Part shown: one piece after another, positions 37,570 to 49,435 of the stretch | Layout: each line of letters begins with the position of its first letter | How positions within the stretch are numbered: the stretch's first letter is position 1 | NCBI GenBank assembly: GCA_022072445.1 | Contig: JAJVHV010000009.1 | Span: 1-64,000, forward strand | DNA length: 64,000 nucleotides | Origin: Phycisphaerae bacterium | GTDB lineage: Bacteria > Planctomycetota > Phycisphaerae > UBA1845 > Fen-1342 | Reading direction: 5' to 3' | The notes under the pieces: generated by a model | Seen by the model: only the letters and a program-made list of their open reading frames with translations | What the model was told of the DNA's origin: nothing | Database searches by the model: none | Translations under genes and position numbers: made by a program

Positions 37570-37597
37570 TTGCGTCCACCGGTAGGGGGCCTACACT
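37570..37597 (+). promoter_or_regulatory. promoter for yidC
   Basis: TTGCGT (37570-37575), 16 bases, TACACT (37592-37597), about 60 bases before the yidC ATG. No other promoter-like site is closer. Confidence 0.5.
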
Positions 37598-37657
37598 TGT
37601 GAGGTTCGGCGCGACGCGGTTGGCCGCGCCGCCGGCGCCTGCCTCAAGTGAGAACGG

Positions 37658-39754
37658 ATGGAAACTCGCCGATTAGTCGTCTTCATGATCGCCGCCGTGG
37701 CGGTCTTCATCGCCTACAACTACGTCATCAACCGCTGGCTGCCGGCGCCGCGCCAGGCCGCGCAGCCCGTGTCGGAATTTCAGCAGTTTCCGACGGAGCC
37801 GAGCCCGGCCGACCCGACGCCGCTCACGTCCGCCAGCGCGCCAGCCACCGACATGACGTTCACCGCCGGCGTGCCGCAGGCGGACGTGACCATCGGCGGT
37901 GAGGCGCACAAGCTGCGGCTGGAGCTTTCGCAGCGCGGGGCGGCGGTGGCGCGGCTCACCCTGACACAGCGGAAGAAAAACGGGCAGTACGTGCACCGCG
38001 CGCACGCGACCGGGAACGAGCCGTTGACCCTGCTGACGCCGGTGGCCGACGGCGACCGGCTTTTGAATTCGTTTGCGACCAGCAAGGTGCGGCTCGAGCA
38101 TTTGGGCCGGGAGTTTCCGCTGGGCGACCTGGTCTGGCAGCTCGTTTCCTCCGACCCGGCCGCGGGCGTGGCAACGTACTCGGCGACGCTGCGCCGCGAC
38201 GACGGGCAGGCGCTGCTCGAGCTGCGAAAGACGTACGCGCTCAGCGCCGCGGCGCCGCTGGTCAACGTGACCATCGAGCTGATCAACCCGGGCGACGCAC
38301 CGGCGACCGTCTCGCTGCTTCAGGACGGTGCGGTCGGCATTCCGTCGGACAACCTGCGCATGAACATGCGGCGCGTCTTCGGCGCCGAGCGCACGGCCGA
38401 CGGGGCCGTCGCGCTGAAGAACGTCTCGCGTGACGAGCTGCACCGCAAGCTGCCGAACCCGTCGCCGCTGGGCAGCGCCGACCCCAAAGCGCGATTCCTG
38501 TGGACGGCGCTGGTCGACAAGTACTACGGCATCTTCATGCGCGGCGTGGGTCCCGGCGGCGAGGACGCCGACATCGTCCGCGGCGCGCAGGCGACCGTTG
38601 GGGCGGTGGGCGTGGCGACCGATCAGGGCGACGCACTGGCACGGCTGGTGACGCGGCCGGTCGTGGTTCCCCCGGGCGGGAGCGTCGCGCAGCGATTCGA
38701 AATCTGCGCGTCGCCGAAGGATCACGAACTGCTGCGGGCGATCAACGCGGCGTACGTCGACCCGCTGAAGCTGAATTACGTGGCGGTCAAGAACGCCGAC
38801 ATCGCGTGCGCCTGCACCTTCCAGCCGCTGCCGCAGCTCATGACGTGGCTGATGGACCGCATTTACCTGGTCGTGCGGAATTACGGCGTGGCGATCATCT
38901 TCCTGGTGGTGATCATCCGCACGCTGCTGCACCCGCTGGCGGTGTTCCAGCAGAAGTCGATGTATCGCATGCAGGAGGCGATGAGCCGCATCCAGCCGAA
39001 GATTGCGGCGCTCAAGGAGCGTTACGCGAACGACCGCATGCGGCTGAACCAGGAGATGATGAAGCTGTGGGGCGAGGAGAACGTCAACCCGGCCGCCAGC
39101 ATGGTGTCGTTCATCCCCTTGTTCCTCCAGATGCCTATCCTGGTGGCGCTCTGGACCGCGCTGAACACCGACATTCACCTGCGCAACGCCCCGTTCGACG
39201 GCTGGTGGATCAAGGACCTCTCGTCGCCCGACGCGCTCATCTCGTTCGGCGGTGCGGGACTGACGATCCCGTTGCTGGGCATCCTGCCGATGTTCCGCAA
39301 CATCCCGGCGCTGAACGTCCTGCCGATCCTGATGGGTGTCAGCATGTGGCTGCAGCAGAAGTACATGCCCAAGCCCGGCATGCAGGCCCGCGCCGCCGCC
39401 GCCGCCCAGCAGCCTCCGCGGCAGCGCAAGCCCGGCGAGGGGCCGTCGCCGGAAGACATGATGAAGCAGCAGCAGATGATGGCGAACATGATGTCGATCA
39501 TGCTGCCGCTGATGTTCTACTACATGCCGTCGGGGCTGAATCTGTACTGGATGGCGACGAACGTCTTCGGCATCTTCGAGTCGATCCGGATTCGCCGGCA
39601 GCTCGAACGCGACAAGCTCGCCGCCAAGGAGCGCGGCACGCCGCCGCCGCGGCCCAAGTCGTCGTTCATGTCGCGCTGGTTCCGCCAGCTCGCCGAGCAG
39701 GCCGAACAGTTGCAGAAGCGGGCCGACCGGCTTTCCGAGCAGTCCAAGAAGTGA
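37658..39754 (+). CDS. yidC: membrane protein insertase YidC
   Basis: A 698-residue Oxa1/YidC insertase. Residues 6-22 form the N-terminal anchor; residues about 60-385 are the periplasmic beta-sandwich domain. The insertase core follows (VVRNYGVAIIFLVVIIRTLLHPL, VSFIPLFLQMPILVALWTAL, MLPLMFYYMPSGLNLYWMATN). A Gln/Pro/Met-rich loop of about 60 residues (575-630) lies before the last helices and is longer than in E. coli. The C-terminal tail is basic, as in forms that bind ribosomes. The rpmH/rnpA neighbours usual for yidC are not adjacent. A monophosphatase gene follows after one base. Confidence 0.95.
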   Translation: METRRLVVFMIAAVAVFIAYNYVINRWLPAPRQAAQPVSEFQQFPTEPSPADPTPLTSASAPATDMTFTAGVPQADVTIGGEAHKLRLELSQRGAAVARLTLTQRKKNGQYVHRAHATGNEPLTLLTPVADGDRLLNSFATSKVRLEHLGREFPLGDLVWQLVSSDPAAGVATYSATLRRDDGQALLELRKTYALSAAAPLVNVTIELINPGDAPATVSLLQDGAVGIPSDNLRMNMRRVFGAERTADGAVALKNVSRDELHRKLPNPSPLGSADPKARFLWTALVDKYYGIFMRGVGPGGEDADIVRGAQATVGAVGVATDQGDALARLVTRPVVVPPGGSVAQRFEICASPKDHELLRAINAAYVDPLKLNYVAVKNADIACACTFQPLPQLMTWLMDRIYLVVRNYGVAIIFLVVIIRTLLHPLAVFQQKSMYRMQEAMSRIQPKIAALKERYANDRMRLNQEMMKLWGEENVNPAASMVSFIPLFLQMPILVALWTALNTDIHLRNAPFDGWWIKDLSSPDALISFGGAGLTIPLLGILPMFRNIPALNVLPILMGVSMWLQQKYMPKPGMQARAAAAAQQPPRQRKPGEGPSPEDMMKQQQMMANMMSIMLPLMFYYMPSGLNLYWMATNVFGIFESIRIRRQLERDKLAAKERGTPPPRPKSSFMSRWFRQLAEQAEQLQKRADRLSEQSKK

Positions 39755-39755
39755 C

Positions 39756-40604
39756 ATGAACCGCCGCGGCGAGTCCATTTCGAGCGACGTGCGGCAGCTT
39801 CACCGCGAACTGCTCGCGGTCGCCTGCCAGGCAGCGCGGGCCGGCGCGGCTATCGCGGCCGAGTTCTTCGGGCGCGGCGTCGAAGTCGAGTTCAAGCGCG
39901 ACGGCAGCGAAGTTTCCGCCGCCGATCGCGCCGCCGAAGCCGCGTGCGTCGCCGCGATCCGCGCCGCCCGGCCGCACGACCCGCTCATCGCCGAAGAGGC
40001 GGTCTCGGCCGGCACGGGCGCCGCAGCGGGCGATTCGGACGCGGGCACGGCAGCCGTGGTCTGGGCGATCGACCCGATCGACGGAACGCGCAACTTCGTC
40101 CGCGGCATCCCGCTCTACGCCTGCTCGGTCGGGGCGCTGTTCGAGGGCGTGCCCGTGGCGGGTGCCATCATGGACCCGTCGCGCGACGTGCTTTACTCGG
40201 CGTCGCTGGGAGAGGGCGCGTTCCTGAACGGCGCCCCGTTGCGCGTGGTTGACGGCGATGAACGCACGCTGCTCGCCGCGATCCCGAGCAAGAGCCGCGA
40301 CCGGGCCCGCGTCATCGTGCATCACTGGGTCGATCGGCTGGTGATTCGCAATTTCGGCTCGTCCGCGCTGCACCTGGCGATGGTCGCGGCGGGGCAGCTC
40401 GACGCGGTGCTGGCCACCGACGCGCGGCTGTGGGACATCGCCGCCGGCGCTGTGCTGATCGAGGCCGCCGGTGGGCGCGTCAGCGCACCCGATGGCTCGG
40501 CGATATTCCCGTTTGACGTTCGCAGCTACAACGGCGGCGAAATCCCCACACTCGCCGCTGGCCCGCTGACACACGCCCGGCTCGTCAGGCCGGGCATGCC
40601 CTGA
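39756..40604 (+). CDS. inositol monophosphatase family protein
   Basis: A 282-residue Mg-dependent phosphatase. Motifs: EVSAADRAAEAACVAAI with a downstream LIAEEAV, the metal site WAIDPIDGTRNFVRGIPLY (residues about 104-122) and LWDIAAGAVLIEAAGG near residue 228. It could act on inositol phosphate, histidinol phosphate or pAp; the DGTRNF variant (rather than DGTxNF with Thr-Val) does not decide. The start overlaps nothing but is one base after the yidC stop, so it is in the same transcript. Confidence 0.88.
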   Translation: MNRRGESISSDVRQLHRELLAVACQAARAGAAIAAEFFGRGVEVEFKRDGSEVSAADRAAEAACVAAIRAARPHDPLIAEEAVSAGTGAAAGDSDAGTAAVVWAIDPIDGTRNFVRGIPLYACSVGALFEGVPVAGAIMDPSRDVLYSASLGEGAFLNGAPLRVVDGDERTLLAAIPSKSRDRARVIVHHWVDRLVIRNFGSSALHLAMVAAGQLDAVLATDARLWDIAAGAVLIEAAGGRVSAPDGSAIFPFDVRSYNGGEIPTLAAGPLTHARLVRPGMP

Positions 40605-40769
40605 TCGCGCCATTCGTGTGGCCAACCGCGCAGCCCATGGTAGACCGCCTCTGGTAGCCCGGCCTCTGGGGGGATCCACCTGGGAAAAGACCGGACGGAG
40701 TCGGGCGGGCTTCCAGCCCACCCGGACCCGTCGGAGACCGGTCCGCCATGGTCAACCCGTCTCGACGCC

Positions 40770-40797
40770 TTGGATCACGCCGCCGGTTCGCTATACT
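40770..40797 (+). promoter_or_regulatory. promoter for the secreted EEP-dockerin gene
   Basis: TTGGAT (40770-40775), 16 bases, TATACT (40792-40797), about 80 bases before the ATG at 40875. The rest of the 270-base gap shows no gene. Confidence 0.55.
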
Positions 40798-40874
40798 GTC
40801 CGCTTCAGCCGCCGGTCGCGTTGGACTGGCGACTGATTCCCGTGAATTCAACCTGACGATGGAGCGTAGCAGGA

Positions 40875-42416
40875 ATGAAGCCATTTTTCGGCACACTGGC
40901 CCGATGGATCCGCTGGATTGCACTCGCCACGATTTGCACCCCCGCCGCCGCGCAGCTTCGCGTCGCCACGTGGAATGTTTCGAACTACGATGGTGGCCGC
41001 GCGAGCGATATTCAGGCGGCCGTCTACGGCGTGTTCGAGACGCGGTCGCTCGATCCCGACATCATCATCGCCCAGGAGTTCATCTCCTCCTCGGCGGTGA
41101 CAGAGTTCAAGAGTTATCTGAACGGGGCCTGCGGCTGCTCGAACGACTGGGACGCCGCGACGTTCGTGAACGGCCCGGACACCGACAGCGCCTTTTTCTT
41201 CCGCAAGAGCCGCGTGACGCTGCTGGCGACCGTGCTGGTGGCGACGGGCGGCGGAAGCCCGCTTCAACCGCGAAACGTCATGCGCTACGACGTGCGCCTC
41301 AAGAACTACACCGCCGCGGGCGCCACGCTCTCCTGTTACAGCTCGCACATGAAGGCCGTCGAAGCCGGCTCCGACGACGATGATCGCCGGTTGTACGAGG
41401 CCCAGATCGTCCGCGGCGACGCCGAGGCGCTTCCGGCCGGCTGGAACTTCCTGATCGGCGCCGACTTCAACATCCAGACTTCAAACGAGGCGGCCTATCA
41501 GGAACTGGTCGGCTCGCAGGTGAACAACGCCGGCCGCTTCTTCGACCCGATCAAATCGCCGGGAAGCTGGAACAACTCGGCGGCGTACAAGATTCTGCAT
41601 ACGCAGGACCCGGCCGGAGCCGGCGGGATGGACGATCGCTTCGACCAGATTCTGCTGTCGTCTGGTTTGGTGGACGGCGGCGGCTTTGACTACGTCGGCA
41701 ACCCGAACCTGACCTACAGCACCAGCACCTGGAACGACCCGAATCACTCCTACCGCGCCTGGGGCAACGACGGTACGAGCCTCAACGACACGCTGACCGT
41801 GACGGGCAATCAGATGGTTGGGGCGGCGATCGCGCAGGCGATCATCAACTGTGCCGACGGCGCCGGACACATTCCCGTGTTCCTCGATCTGCGCGTCCCG
41901 CCCGAGATCGACGCGGATGCGAGCGTGAGTTTCGGCGTCGTGACGCAGGGCTCGGTCGCGCAGCAGCCGGTGCACGTGTTCAACGCCGGCGACACCGCGC
42001 TGTGGGGGCCCAACGGAATTGCCAACCTGAGCTACTCGCTGGCGGCCAGCGCCGGCTTCAGCGCCCCGGGCGGTTCATTCTCCGATGCCGCGGGTGGCTC
42101 GCAGAACACGCACACGCTGACGATGGACACGTCGACGCCCGGCATCAAGAGCGGGACGCTGACCATCTCGTCGAACTCGCCCGACGAGCCGACGCTCGTC
42201 GTGGCGCTTTCCGGGGAAGTCGTCGCCGACTGCGTCCCCTGCGACACCAACTGCGACGGCTCGATCAACGGCTTCGACGTCGACACATTCGTCGCGCTGC
42301 TGGCCGGCAGCGGCACGCCCTGTCAGCCTTGTGCCGGAGACGTCAACGGCGACGGCTCGGTCAACGGATTCGACATTGACGAGTTCGTCGCCGCCCTGAC
42401 CGGCGGACCCTGCTAA
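40875..42416 (+). CDS. secreted endonuclease/exonuclease/phosphatase-fold protein with dockerin-type repeats
   Basis: A 513-residue exported protein. Residues 1-26 are a signal peptide. Residues 28-340 have the EEP fold: RVATWNVSNYDG, DIIIAQEF with the metal Glu, SSHMKA, and LIGADFNIQ. The last His motif reads GAGHIPVFLDL rather than the usual SDH, so activity is uncertain. Residues about 350-450 are a choice-of-anchor-D/HYDIN-like beta domain. The C-terminus carries two dockerin-type calcium loops, DTNCDGSINGFDVDTFV and DVNGDGSVNGFDIDEFV. No cohesin is visible nearby, so the partner is unknown. Confidence 0.82.
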   Translation: MKPFFGTLARWIRWIALATICTPAAAQLRVATWNVSNYDGGRASDIQAAVYGVFETRSLDPDIIIAQEFISSSAVTEFKSYLNGACGCSNDWDAATFVNGPDTDSAFFFRKSRVTLLATVLVATGGGSPLQPRNVMRYDVRLKNYTAAGATLSCYSSHMKAVEAGSDDDDRRLYEAQIVRGDAEALPAGWNFLIGADFNIQTSNEAAYQELVGSQVNNAGRFFDPIKSPGSWNNSAAYKILHTQDPAGAGGMDDRFDQILLSSGLVDGGGFDYVGNPNLTYSTSTWNDPNHSYRAWGNDGTSLNDTLTVTGNQMVGAAIAQAIINCADGAGHIPVFLDLRVPPEIDADASVSFGVVTQGSVAQQPVHVFNAGDTALWGPNGIANLSYSLAASAGFSAPGGSFSDAAGGSQNTHTLTMDTSTPGIKSGTLTISSNSPDEPTLVVALSGEVVADCVPCDTNCDGSINGFDVDTFVALLAGSGTPCQPCAGDVNGDGSVNGFDIDEFVAALTGGPC

Positions 42417-42644
42417 TTCGGTTGACGTGAATCACACCCGTGGCATGCGTTCGCAACGCGTGGCGTGCGTGGCGAGCGGTGCGCTGGGTAGCCTGGGTCG
42501 CATGCTTTCGCCCACCGCCGGACTCGGCGCCGATCGTCGCCGAGTTCGTCGGCAATCGCTTAGAATGCCCAGCTCTGCGCGGCCCAGGCGGCAACCGAGA
42601 CGCCGCGGACGGCGCGGCAGCCAGACGCGCGTTGGCGGCACAGC

Positions 42645-43655
42645 ATGATTCAGGCATTCGAACTCTCCGCATTCGGCATCGACAACCTCCGTACGGTGAC
42701 GCGCCCCAGCGCCGCACCGGGCCCCGGCCAGGTCCGATTTCGTGTCCGAGCCCTCAGCCTGAACTATCGCGATCTCCTGGTCGTCAAGGGCGTCTACAAC
42801 CCCAAACTCGCGCTGCCCGCCACGCCAATCAGCGATGCGGCGGGCGTCGTTGCAGACGTCGGTGCCGGTGTGACACGCTGGAAGTCGGGTGACCACGCCG
42901 TCACGCACTTCGTCAGCGGCTGGATCGACGGGCCGTTCCGCGCCGAGTACCCCAAGACCTCGCTGGGCACGCCCGGTCCGGGCCTGGCCGCCGAAGAGGT
43001 CATCCTGCCCGCCGAGGCGCTGGTCCGCGCGCCGCGCGGCTACAGCTTCGTCGAGGCCGCGACGCTGCCGATCGCGGCGCTGACGGCCTGGAGCTGCTTG
43101 GCGACCGAGGGAAACATCCAGCCGGGGCAGCGCGTGCTGACGCTGGGGACCGGCGGCGTGTCAGTCTTCGCGATCCAGTTCGCGCGGACCATGGGCGCAG
43201 AGGTGCTCGTCACCAGCAGCAGCGACGAAAAGCTGACGCGCGCCGCACGGCTGGGCGCCACTCACGGCGTGAACTACCGCACGCAGCCCGAGTGGGACCG
43301 CGCCGTGTTGGAACGCACCGGCGGCGAGGGCGTCGACCTGGTGGTCGAGACCGGCGGCGCCGGCACGCTCGATCGCTCGCTGCGCGCCACCCGCGCCGGC
43401 GGCCTGATCGCCCTGCCGGGTGCCCTCACCGGCACGCGCGCCGAGGTCACCACCGCCCTGATCCTGATGAAGCGCCTGCGCGTGCAGGGCATCTACGTCG
43501 ATTCGCGGGCCGCATTCGAGCGCATGATCGCGTTCATTGACGAGCGCTCCATCCGGCCGGTGATCGACCGCTCATTCCGCTTCGAAGCGCTGCCCGAGGC
43601 GCTCGGCTATCTCGAGTCCGGGCGACATTTCGGCAAAGTCGTGCTGGAAATGTGA
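42645..43655 (+). CDS. zinc-independent NAD(P)-dependent alcohol dehydrogenase / quinone reductase
   Basis: A 336-residue medium-chain dehydrogenase. The Rossmann site is VLTLGTGGVSVFAIQFARTMGAEVLVTSSSDEK near residue 165. The N-terminal catalytic domain has SLNYRDLLVVKG where zinc enzymes carry Cys, so it belongs to the quinone-oxidoreductase-like zinc-free branch. The substrate is unknown. TAGAAT at 42561-42566 is a possible -10. Repeats start 20 bases after its stop. Confidence 0.85.
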   Translation: MIQAFELSAFGIDNLRTVTRPSAAPGPGQVRFRVRALSLNYRDLLVVKGVYNPKLALPATPISDAAGVVADVGAGVTRWKSGDHAVTHFVSGWIDGPFRAEYPKTSLGTPGPGLAAEEVILPAEALVRAPRGYSFVEAATLPIAALTAWSCLATEGNIQPGQRVLTLGTGGVSVFAIQFARTMGAEVLVTSSSDEKLTRAARLGATHGVNYRTQPEWDRAVLERTGGEGVDLVVETGGAGTLDRSLRATRAGGLIALPGALTGTRAEVTTALILMKRLRVQGIYVDSRAAFERMIAFIDERSIRPVIDRSFRFEALPEALGYLESGRHFGKVVLEM

Positions 43656-43720
43656 GGGCTCGGGCGCACGCCACGCACCGAGCGGTGTCGCGCGTGGCGC
43701 AGCGGCGTCCGAGGCTCGCC

Positions 43721-43984
43721 GCGATCCGAACCCCTCACGCGAGTGAGGGGTCGGAGGCCGATGGGCGCGCTGCGTGAGGAGAGTCGCCAGGGCGGACACG
43801 CGTCGCGAGAGGGAACGCGCGTCGCCCGAGCTCGCCGCGATCCGAACCCCTCACGCGAGTGAGGGGTTGCAGGCCGATGGGCGCGCTGCGTGAGGAAAGT
43901 CGCCAGGGCGGACACGCGTCGCCACGGCGGACACACGTCCTCGCCGGGGCGGCCCCGACTGGCGTCGGGGGTTCGGATGAGGCC
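43721..43984. repeat. composite repeat related to the 15-kb field
   Basis: Two units of about 117 bases, each with GATCCGAACCCCTCACGC and a CCCCTCAC gcga GTGAGGGG hairpin, then GTCGCCAGGGCGGACACGC. These are followed by the GTCGGGGGTTCGGAT module seen also at 15.1 and 15.4 kb. No gene is seen in 43656-44067. Confidence 0.75.
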
Positions 43985-44067
43985 ATCCTTTCGGCCGAGC
44001 GCGTCTGAATGGAGGGGGCTCGACGGCGCGAGGTATTTGGCTGCGCGCGAGCAACCATCCGCTCGAC

Positions 44068-45342
44068 TCACGACAAGTCAATCGCCATGATCGCCTTCCG
44101 GTCGCGGACGTAGAGCGTCTTGCCCACCAGCGTCGGCGTGGTCCACGCCCGGCCGTCGCAGAGCTGGAACTTGCTGTGCACGGTCAGCGCCTCCGGCGTC
44201 GCGGTCGCCAGCGCCAGCACGCCGTCTTCATCCAGGATGATCAGCTTGCCATCCGCCGCCAGCACGTTCGCCTTTTTGAAGCCTCGCTCGCGCCAGACCG
44301 GCTTGCCGGTTGCGATGTCGAGCCCGATCAGAAATGCCGGTCCGAAATCGCCGCTCGAGCCGATCAGCAGCTTGTCCGCGTGCACCAGGCTCGCGTGATG
44401 CGAACGCATCTTGCCCTGATACCACTGCTCACGTGCAACGGTCTTGCCACCCTCGCGCTCGAGCTTCACCAGCCGCGCACCGCCGGGCTGGTACGCACAC
44501 GAGCAGAAGATCATGTCGTCGCCCGCCCACACCGGCGTGCTGATGTTCGCACCGAACTTCGTCGTGTGCGGGTGCGACCAGAGCGGCTCGCCGTTCGTCG
44601 GATCGACGCCGGCCAGACCGGCTGTATTGAAGATGACGAGCTGATCCTGGCCGCCGAACTTGATCAGGATCGGCGAAGAGTGCGAGTTCTCGAACGTCTG
44701 CTTGCTCCAGGCGACGCTGCCGTCGGATTGCTTGAACGCCATCACGCCGTGCTCCTCGCCGCCGACGGTCAGGATGACGTTTTCCTGGTACGCGATCGGA
44801 CTGCACGAGAAACCGCGCCCCAGCGGCGTATCGTTGTATTCCTTGAACAGGTCGTGCGACCAGATCGGCTTGCCCGTCTGCGCGTCCAGACAATGAAAGA
44901 TCGCCGTCGCGCCGACGGTGAAGAGCCGGCCGCCAGCGATGAGCGGCGTCGCATGCGGACCCGGACCGAACTGCATGTCGAGCCCGCGCCCCTCGAACGG
45001 TGCGTCGTAGGCGAATTCCCACAGCGTGCTTCCGTCCTTGGCGCTGAGAGCCACGACGGCGTCCTGGTTATCACCCTTGCGGTACATCGTGAACAGTCGG
45101 TCGCCGTCGACGATGATCGTGGAGTAGCCGTCGCCGAGTTCGCGCTTCCAGAGCGACTTCGGACCTGCGTCCGGCCACTTCGCCGCCAGCCCGGTGCTGC
45201 TACAGCGAAAATCTCGGTTGGGTCCGCCCCATTGCGGCCACTCGCCGGATGCCAGGCTGATGGGCGCGGCGCCGGCGACGAGAAGGGCGCTTGCGAGCAG
45301 TGGGCGCAGCGCGAAACGCCCGCGAGAAAGCAATTGCGTCAT
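44068..45342 (-). CDS. secreted PQQ-type beta-propeller protein
   Basis: A 424-residue protein. ATG 45342 starts a signal peptide (residues 1-31). The mature part opens with WPQWGGPNRDFRC, the usual start of this family, and then holds about seven propeller blades with WDLK-type repeats such as VALSAKDGSTLWEFAY, IFHCLDAQTGKPIWSHDL and IGLDIATGKPVWRER. The PQQ-coordinating residues cannot be confirmed and many relatives bind no cofactor. A minus-strand promoter may lie at 45393-45421. Confidence 0.85.
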   Translation of the reverse strand: MTQLLSRGRFALRPLLASALLVAGAAPISLASGEWPQWGGPNRDFRCSSTGLAAKWPDAGPKSLWKRELGDGYSTIIVDGDRLFTMYRKGDNQDAVVALSAKDGSTLWEFAYDAPFEGRGLDMQFGPGPHATPLIAGGRLFTVGATAIFHCLDAQTGKPIWSHDLFKEYNDTPLGRGFSCSPIAYQENVILTVGGEEHGVMAFKQSDGSVAWSKQTFENSHSSPILIKFGGQDQLVIFNTAGLAGVDPTNGEPLWSHPHTTKFGANISTPVWAGDDMIFCSCAYQPGGARLVKLEREGGKTVAREQWYQGKMRSHHASLVHADKLLIGSSGDFGPAFLIGLDIATGKPVWRERGFKKANVLAADGKLIILDEDGVLALATATPEALTVHSKFQLCDGRAWTTPTLVGKTLYVRDRKAIMAIDLS

Positions 45343-45392
45343 GGCTGGGGAGCCTCCGTCTGGAATGAAACCACATGCAGCCGCCATCAGGA

Positions 45393-45421
45393 TTGAAACC
45401 GCTTCGCCGGGCGTCTGTCAA
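45393..45421 (-). promoter_or_regulatory. possible promoter for the propeller gene
   Basis: On the minus strand TTGACA (45421-45416), 17 bases, TTTCAA (45398-45393), about 50 bases before the ATG. It is divergent from the rRNA promoter, 91 bases away. Confidence 0.4.
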
Positions 45422-45511
45422 CGGCGGTTGCTCCGATAAATCCGCAAGCGCGCGAATCCGGCGCCGGTTTGCGGCCGATTCAGGTCTGAAAAAGAATTTT
45501 CCGCGGCTCGC

Positions 45512-45539
45512 TTGACACGACCGGCCGAAAAGCTAAACT
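45512..45539 (+). promoter_or_regulatory. promoter of the tRNA-23S-5S operon
   Basis: TTGACA (45512-45517), 16 bases, TAAACT (45534-45539), with TGCTCTCGTGAC (boxA-like) at 45543-45554. It is the only strong promoter between the propeller gene and tRNA-Ile, about 145 bases before the tRNA. It shows that the 23S unit does not depend on a 16S promoter. Confidence 0.7.
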
Positions 45540-45683
45540 TCTGTGCTCTCGTGACGGAGCTGAAACACCGCTTCGGTGTGGCAGCAGCGGCCCGGGCGCG
45601 GCAGTTCTGCGGCGTTTTTCGCCGCGGGAATGTGCGAGAGCAACCGAGCTGGCAAGCCCGGCCGAGGAGAGAATCGACTCGGC

Positions 45684-45757
45684 GGGCTCGTAGCTCAGTT
45701 GGTTAGAGCGCGTCCCTGATAAGGACGAGGTCATAGGTTCGAATCCTATCGGGCCCA
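45684..45757 (+). tRNA. tRNA-Ile (GAT)
   Basis: A 74-nt cloverleaf: acceptor GGGCTCG pairs with CGGGCCC, D-arm AGCTCAGTTGGTTAGAGC, anticodon loop CTGATAA with GAT at 45718-45720, and TTCGAATC in the T-arm. The CCA end is not encoded and would be added by a nucleotidyltransferase. Confidence 0.97.
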
Positions 45758-45933
45758 ATCAGTTGTGGCTGCCGCTGGTTCCCGCCACGACCTGGAGTGC
45801 TTGAATGTCGGTTGTGGGTTTGATCGCGATTGCGGTCTTTCTTGCGGCCGTCGTGTGGTCGACGACCCGAGGCGGCGGAAGCTGAGGGTCGGGCAGGTGC
45901 GGCTAGGCGTGTCCTGGCCTTGAGTAACGAACC

Positions 45934-46006
45934 GGGGCCGTAGCTCAACTGGGAGAGCGCTGCCTTTGCAAGGCAGAGGTTGCCGGTTCGATCCCGGTCG
46001 GCTCCA
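45934..46006 (+). tRNA. tRNA-Ala (TGC)
   Basis: A 73-nt cloverleaf: acceptor GGGGCCG pairs with CGGCTCC, anticodon TGC at 45967-45969 in CTTTGCAAG, T-loop TTCGATC. No CCA is encoded. It is 176 bases after tRNA-Ile, and this Ile-Ala order is the one normally found in the 16S-23S spacer. Confidence 0.97.
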
Positions 46007-46094
46007 TGCCGGGATCGTGAGGCGTGCGCCGCGCGGCACGGTAAATGTGCCATGCGGCCTGCGTCTTGCGGGCGGCGGGCGAAAGCCTGTCGAC

Positions 46095-46110
46095 GGGTCT
46101 TTGACAATTC
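46095..46110 (+). promoter_or_regulatory. boxA-like antitermination site before 23S
   Basis: GGGTCTTTGACAATTC matches the boxA core (TGCTCTTTAACAA) in most positions and is in the usual place ahead of 23S. The contained TTGACA could also act as a -35, but no good -10 follows at 17 bases. Confidence 0.45.
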
Positions 46111-46255
46111 AATCGTGAACGCATGGTAATCTGATCTGTGAGTTCAGTTTCCCTGCCGGCGGCCCGTGCGGCGTCGGCTGGTCGGAAATTGTTCTCTCAT
46201 GAAAAACCTCGGCAGTAATGAGGTAAGGTGCGCGATCACAGCGATTCATAAATGT

Positions 46256-49097
<2,842 letters not shown>

Positions 49098-49226
49098 GCA
49101 TTTATGATCCGCTGTCAACGCCCCTTATCTCTTGCATGCCGAGATGTCGCGTCAGACCAACATGCGTTCACTAACCGAATTGTCACCGCCGGCCGGAGCT
49201 TTCACCCCCGCCGACGACGCAGAATC

Positions 49227-49334
49227 GCCGGTGACCATACGCGCGGGGAAACACCTGATCCCATCCCGAACTCAGTAGTTAAGGCCGCGCGGCCGATGGT
49301 AGTCCTGATCGGGCGAGAGTAGGTTATCGCCGGC
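49227..49334 (+). rRNA. rrf: 5S ribosomal RNA
   Basis: About 108 nt. The terminal stem GCCGGTGA pairs with TCGCCGGC, and CCCATCCCGAACTCAG is the universal 5S loop B-C sequence. It lies 129 bases after 23S and is followed at once by a strong terminator. Confidence 0.93.
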
Positions 49335-49339
49335 TTATT

Positions 49340-49379
49340 GGCCCGGCGCTGGTCCCCCAGCGCCGGGCCGCCTTTTTTT
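49340..49379 (+). terminator. intrinsic terminator of the rRNA operon
   Basis: A 13-bp perfect stem (GGCCCGGCGCTGG tccc CCAGCGCCGGGCC) at 49340-49369, then GCC and seven T residues to 49379. This is the best intrinsic terminator in the window. Confidence 0.95.
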
Positions 49380-49435
49380 CTCCCGCCCCATCCGCGGCCT
49401 TGCACCGAAGCTCCGGCCGCGACATCCTGCTCATT

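Noticed and set aside
37658-40604. yidC as part of the usual rpmH-rnpA-yidC-trmE origin cluster
   Set aside because: None of the partner genes is present and no DnaA-box cluster is visible, so this is not evidence of the replication origin.
46101-46130. Second promoter just before 23S (TTGACA at 46101-46106)
   Set aside because: The bases 17 downstream read TGGTAA, a poor -10, and the site fits boxA better. It cannot be excluded without transcript mapping.
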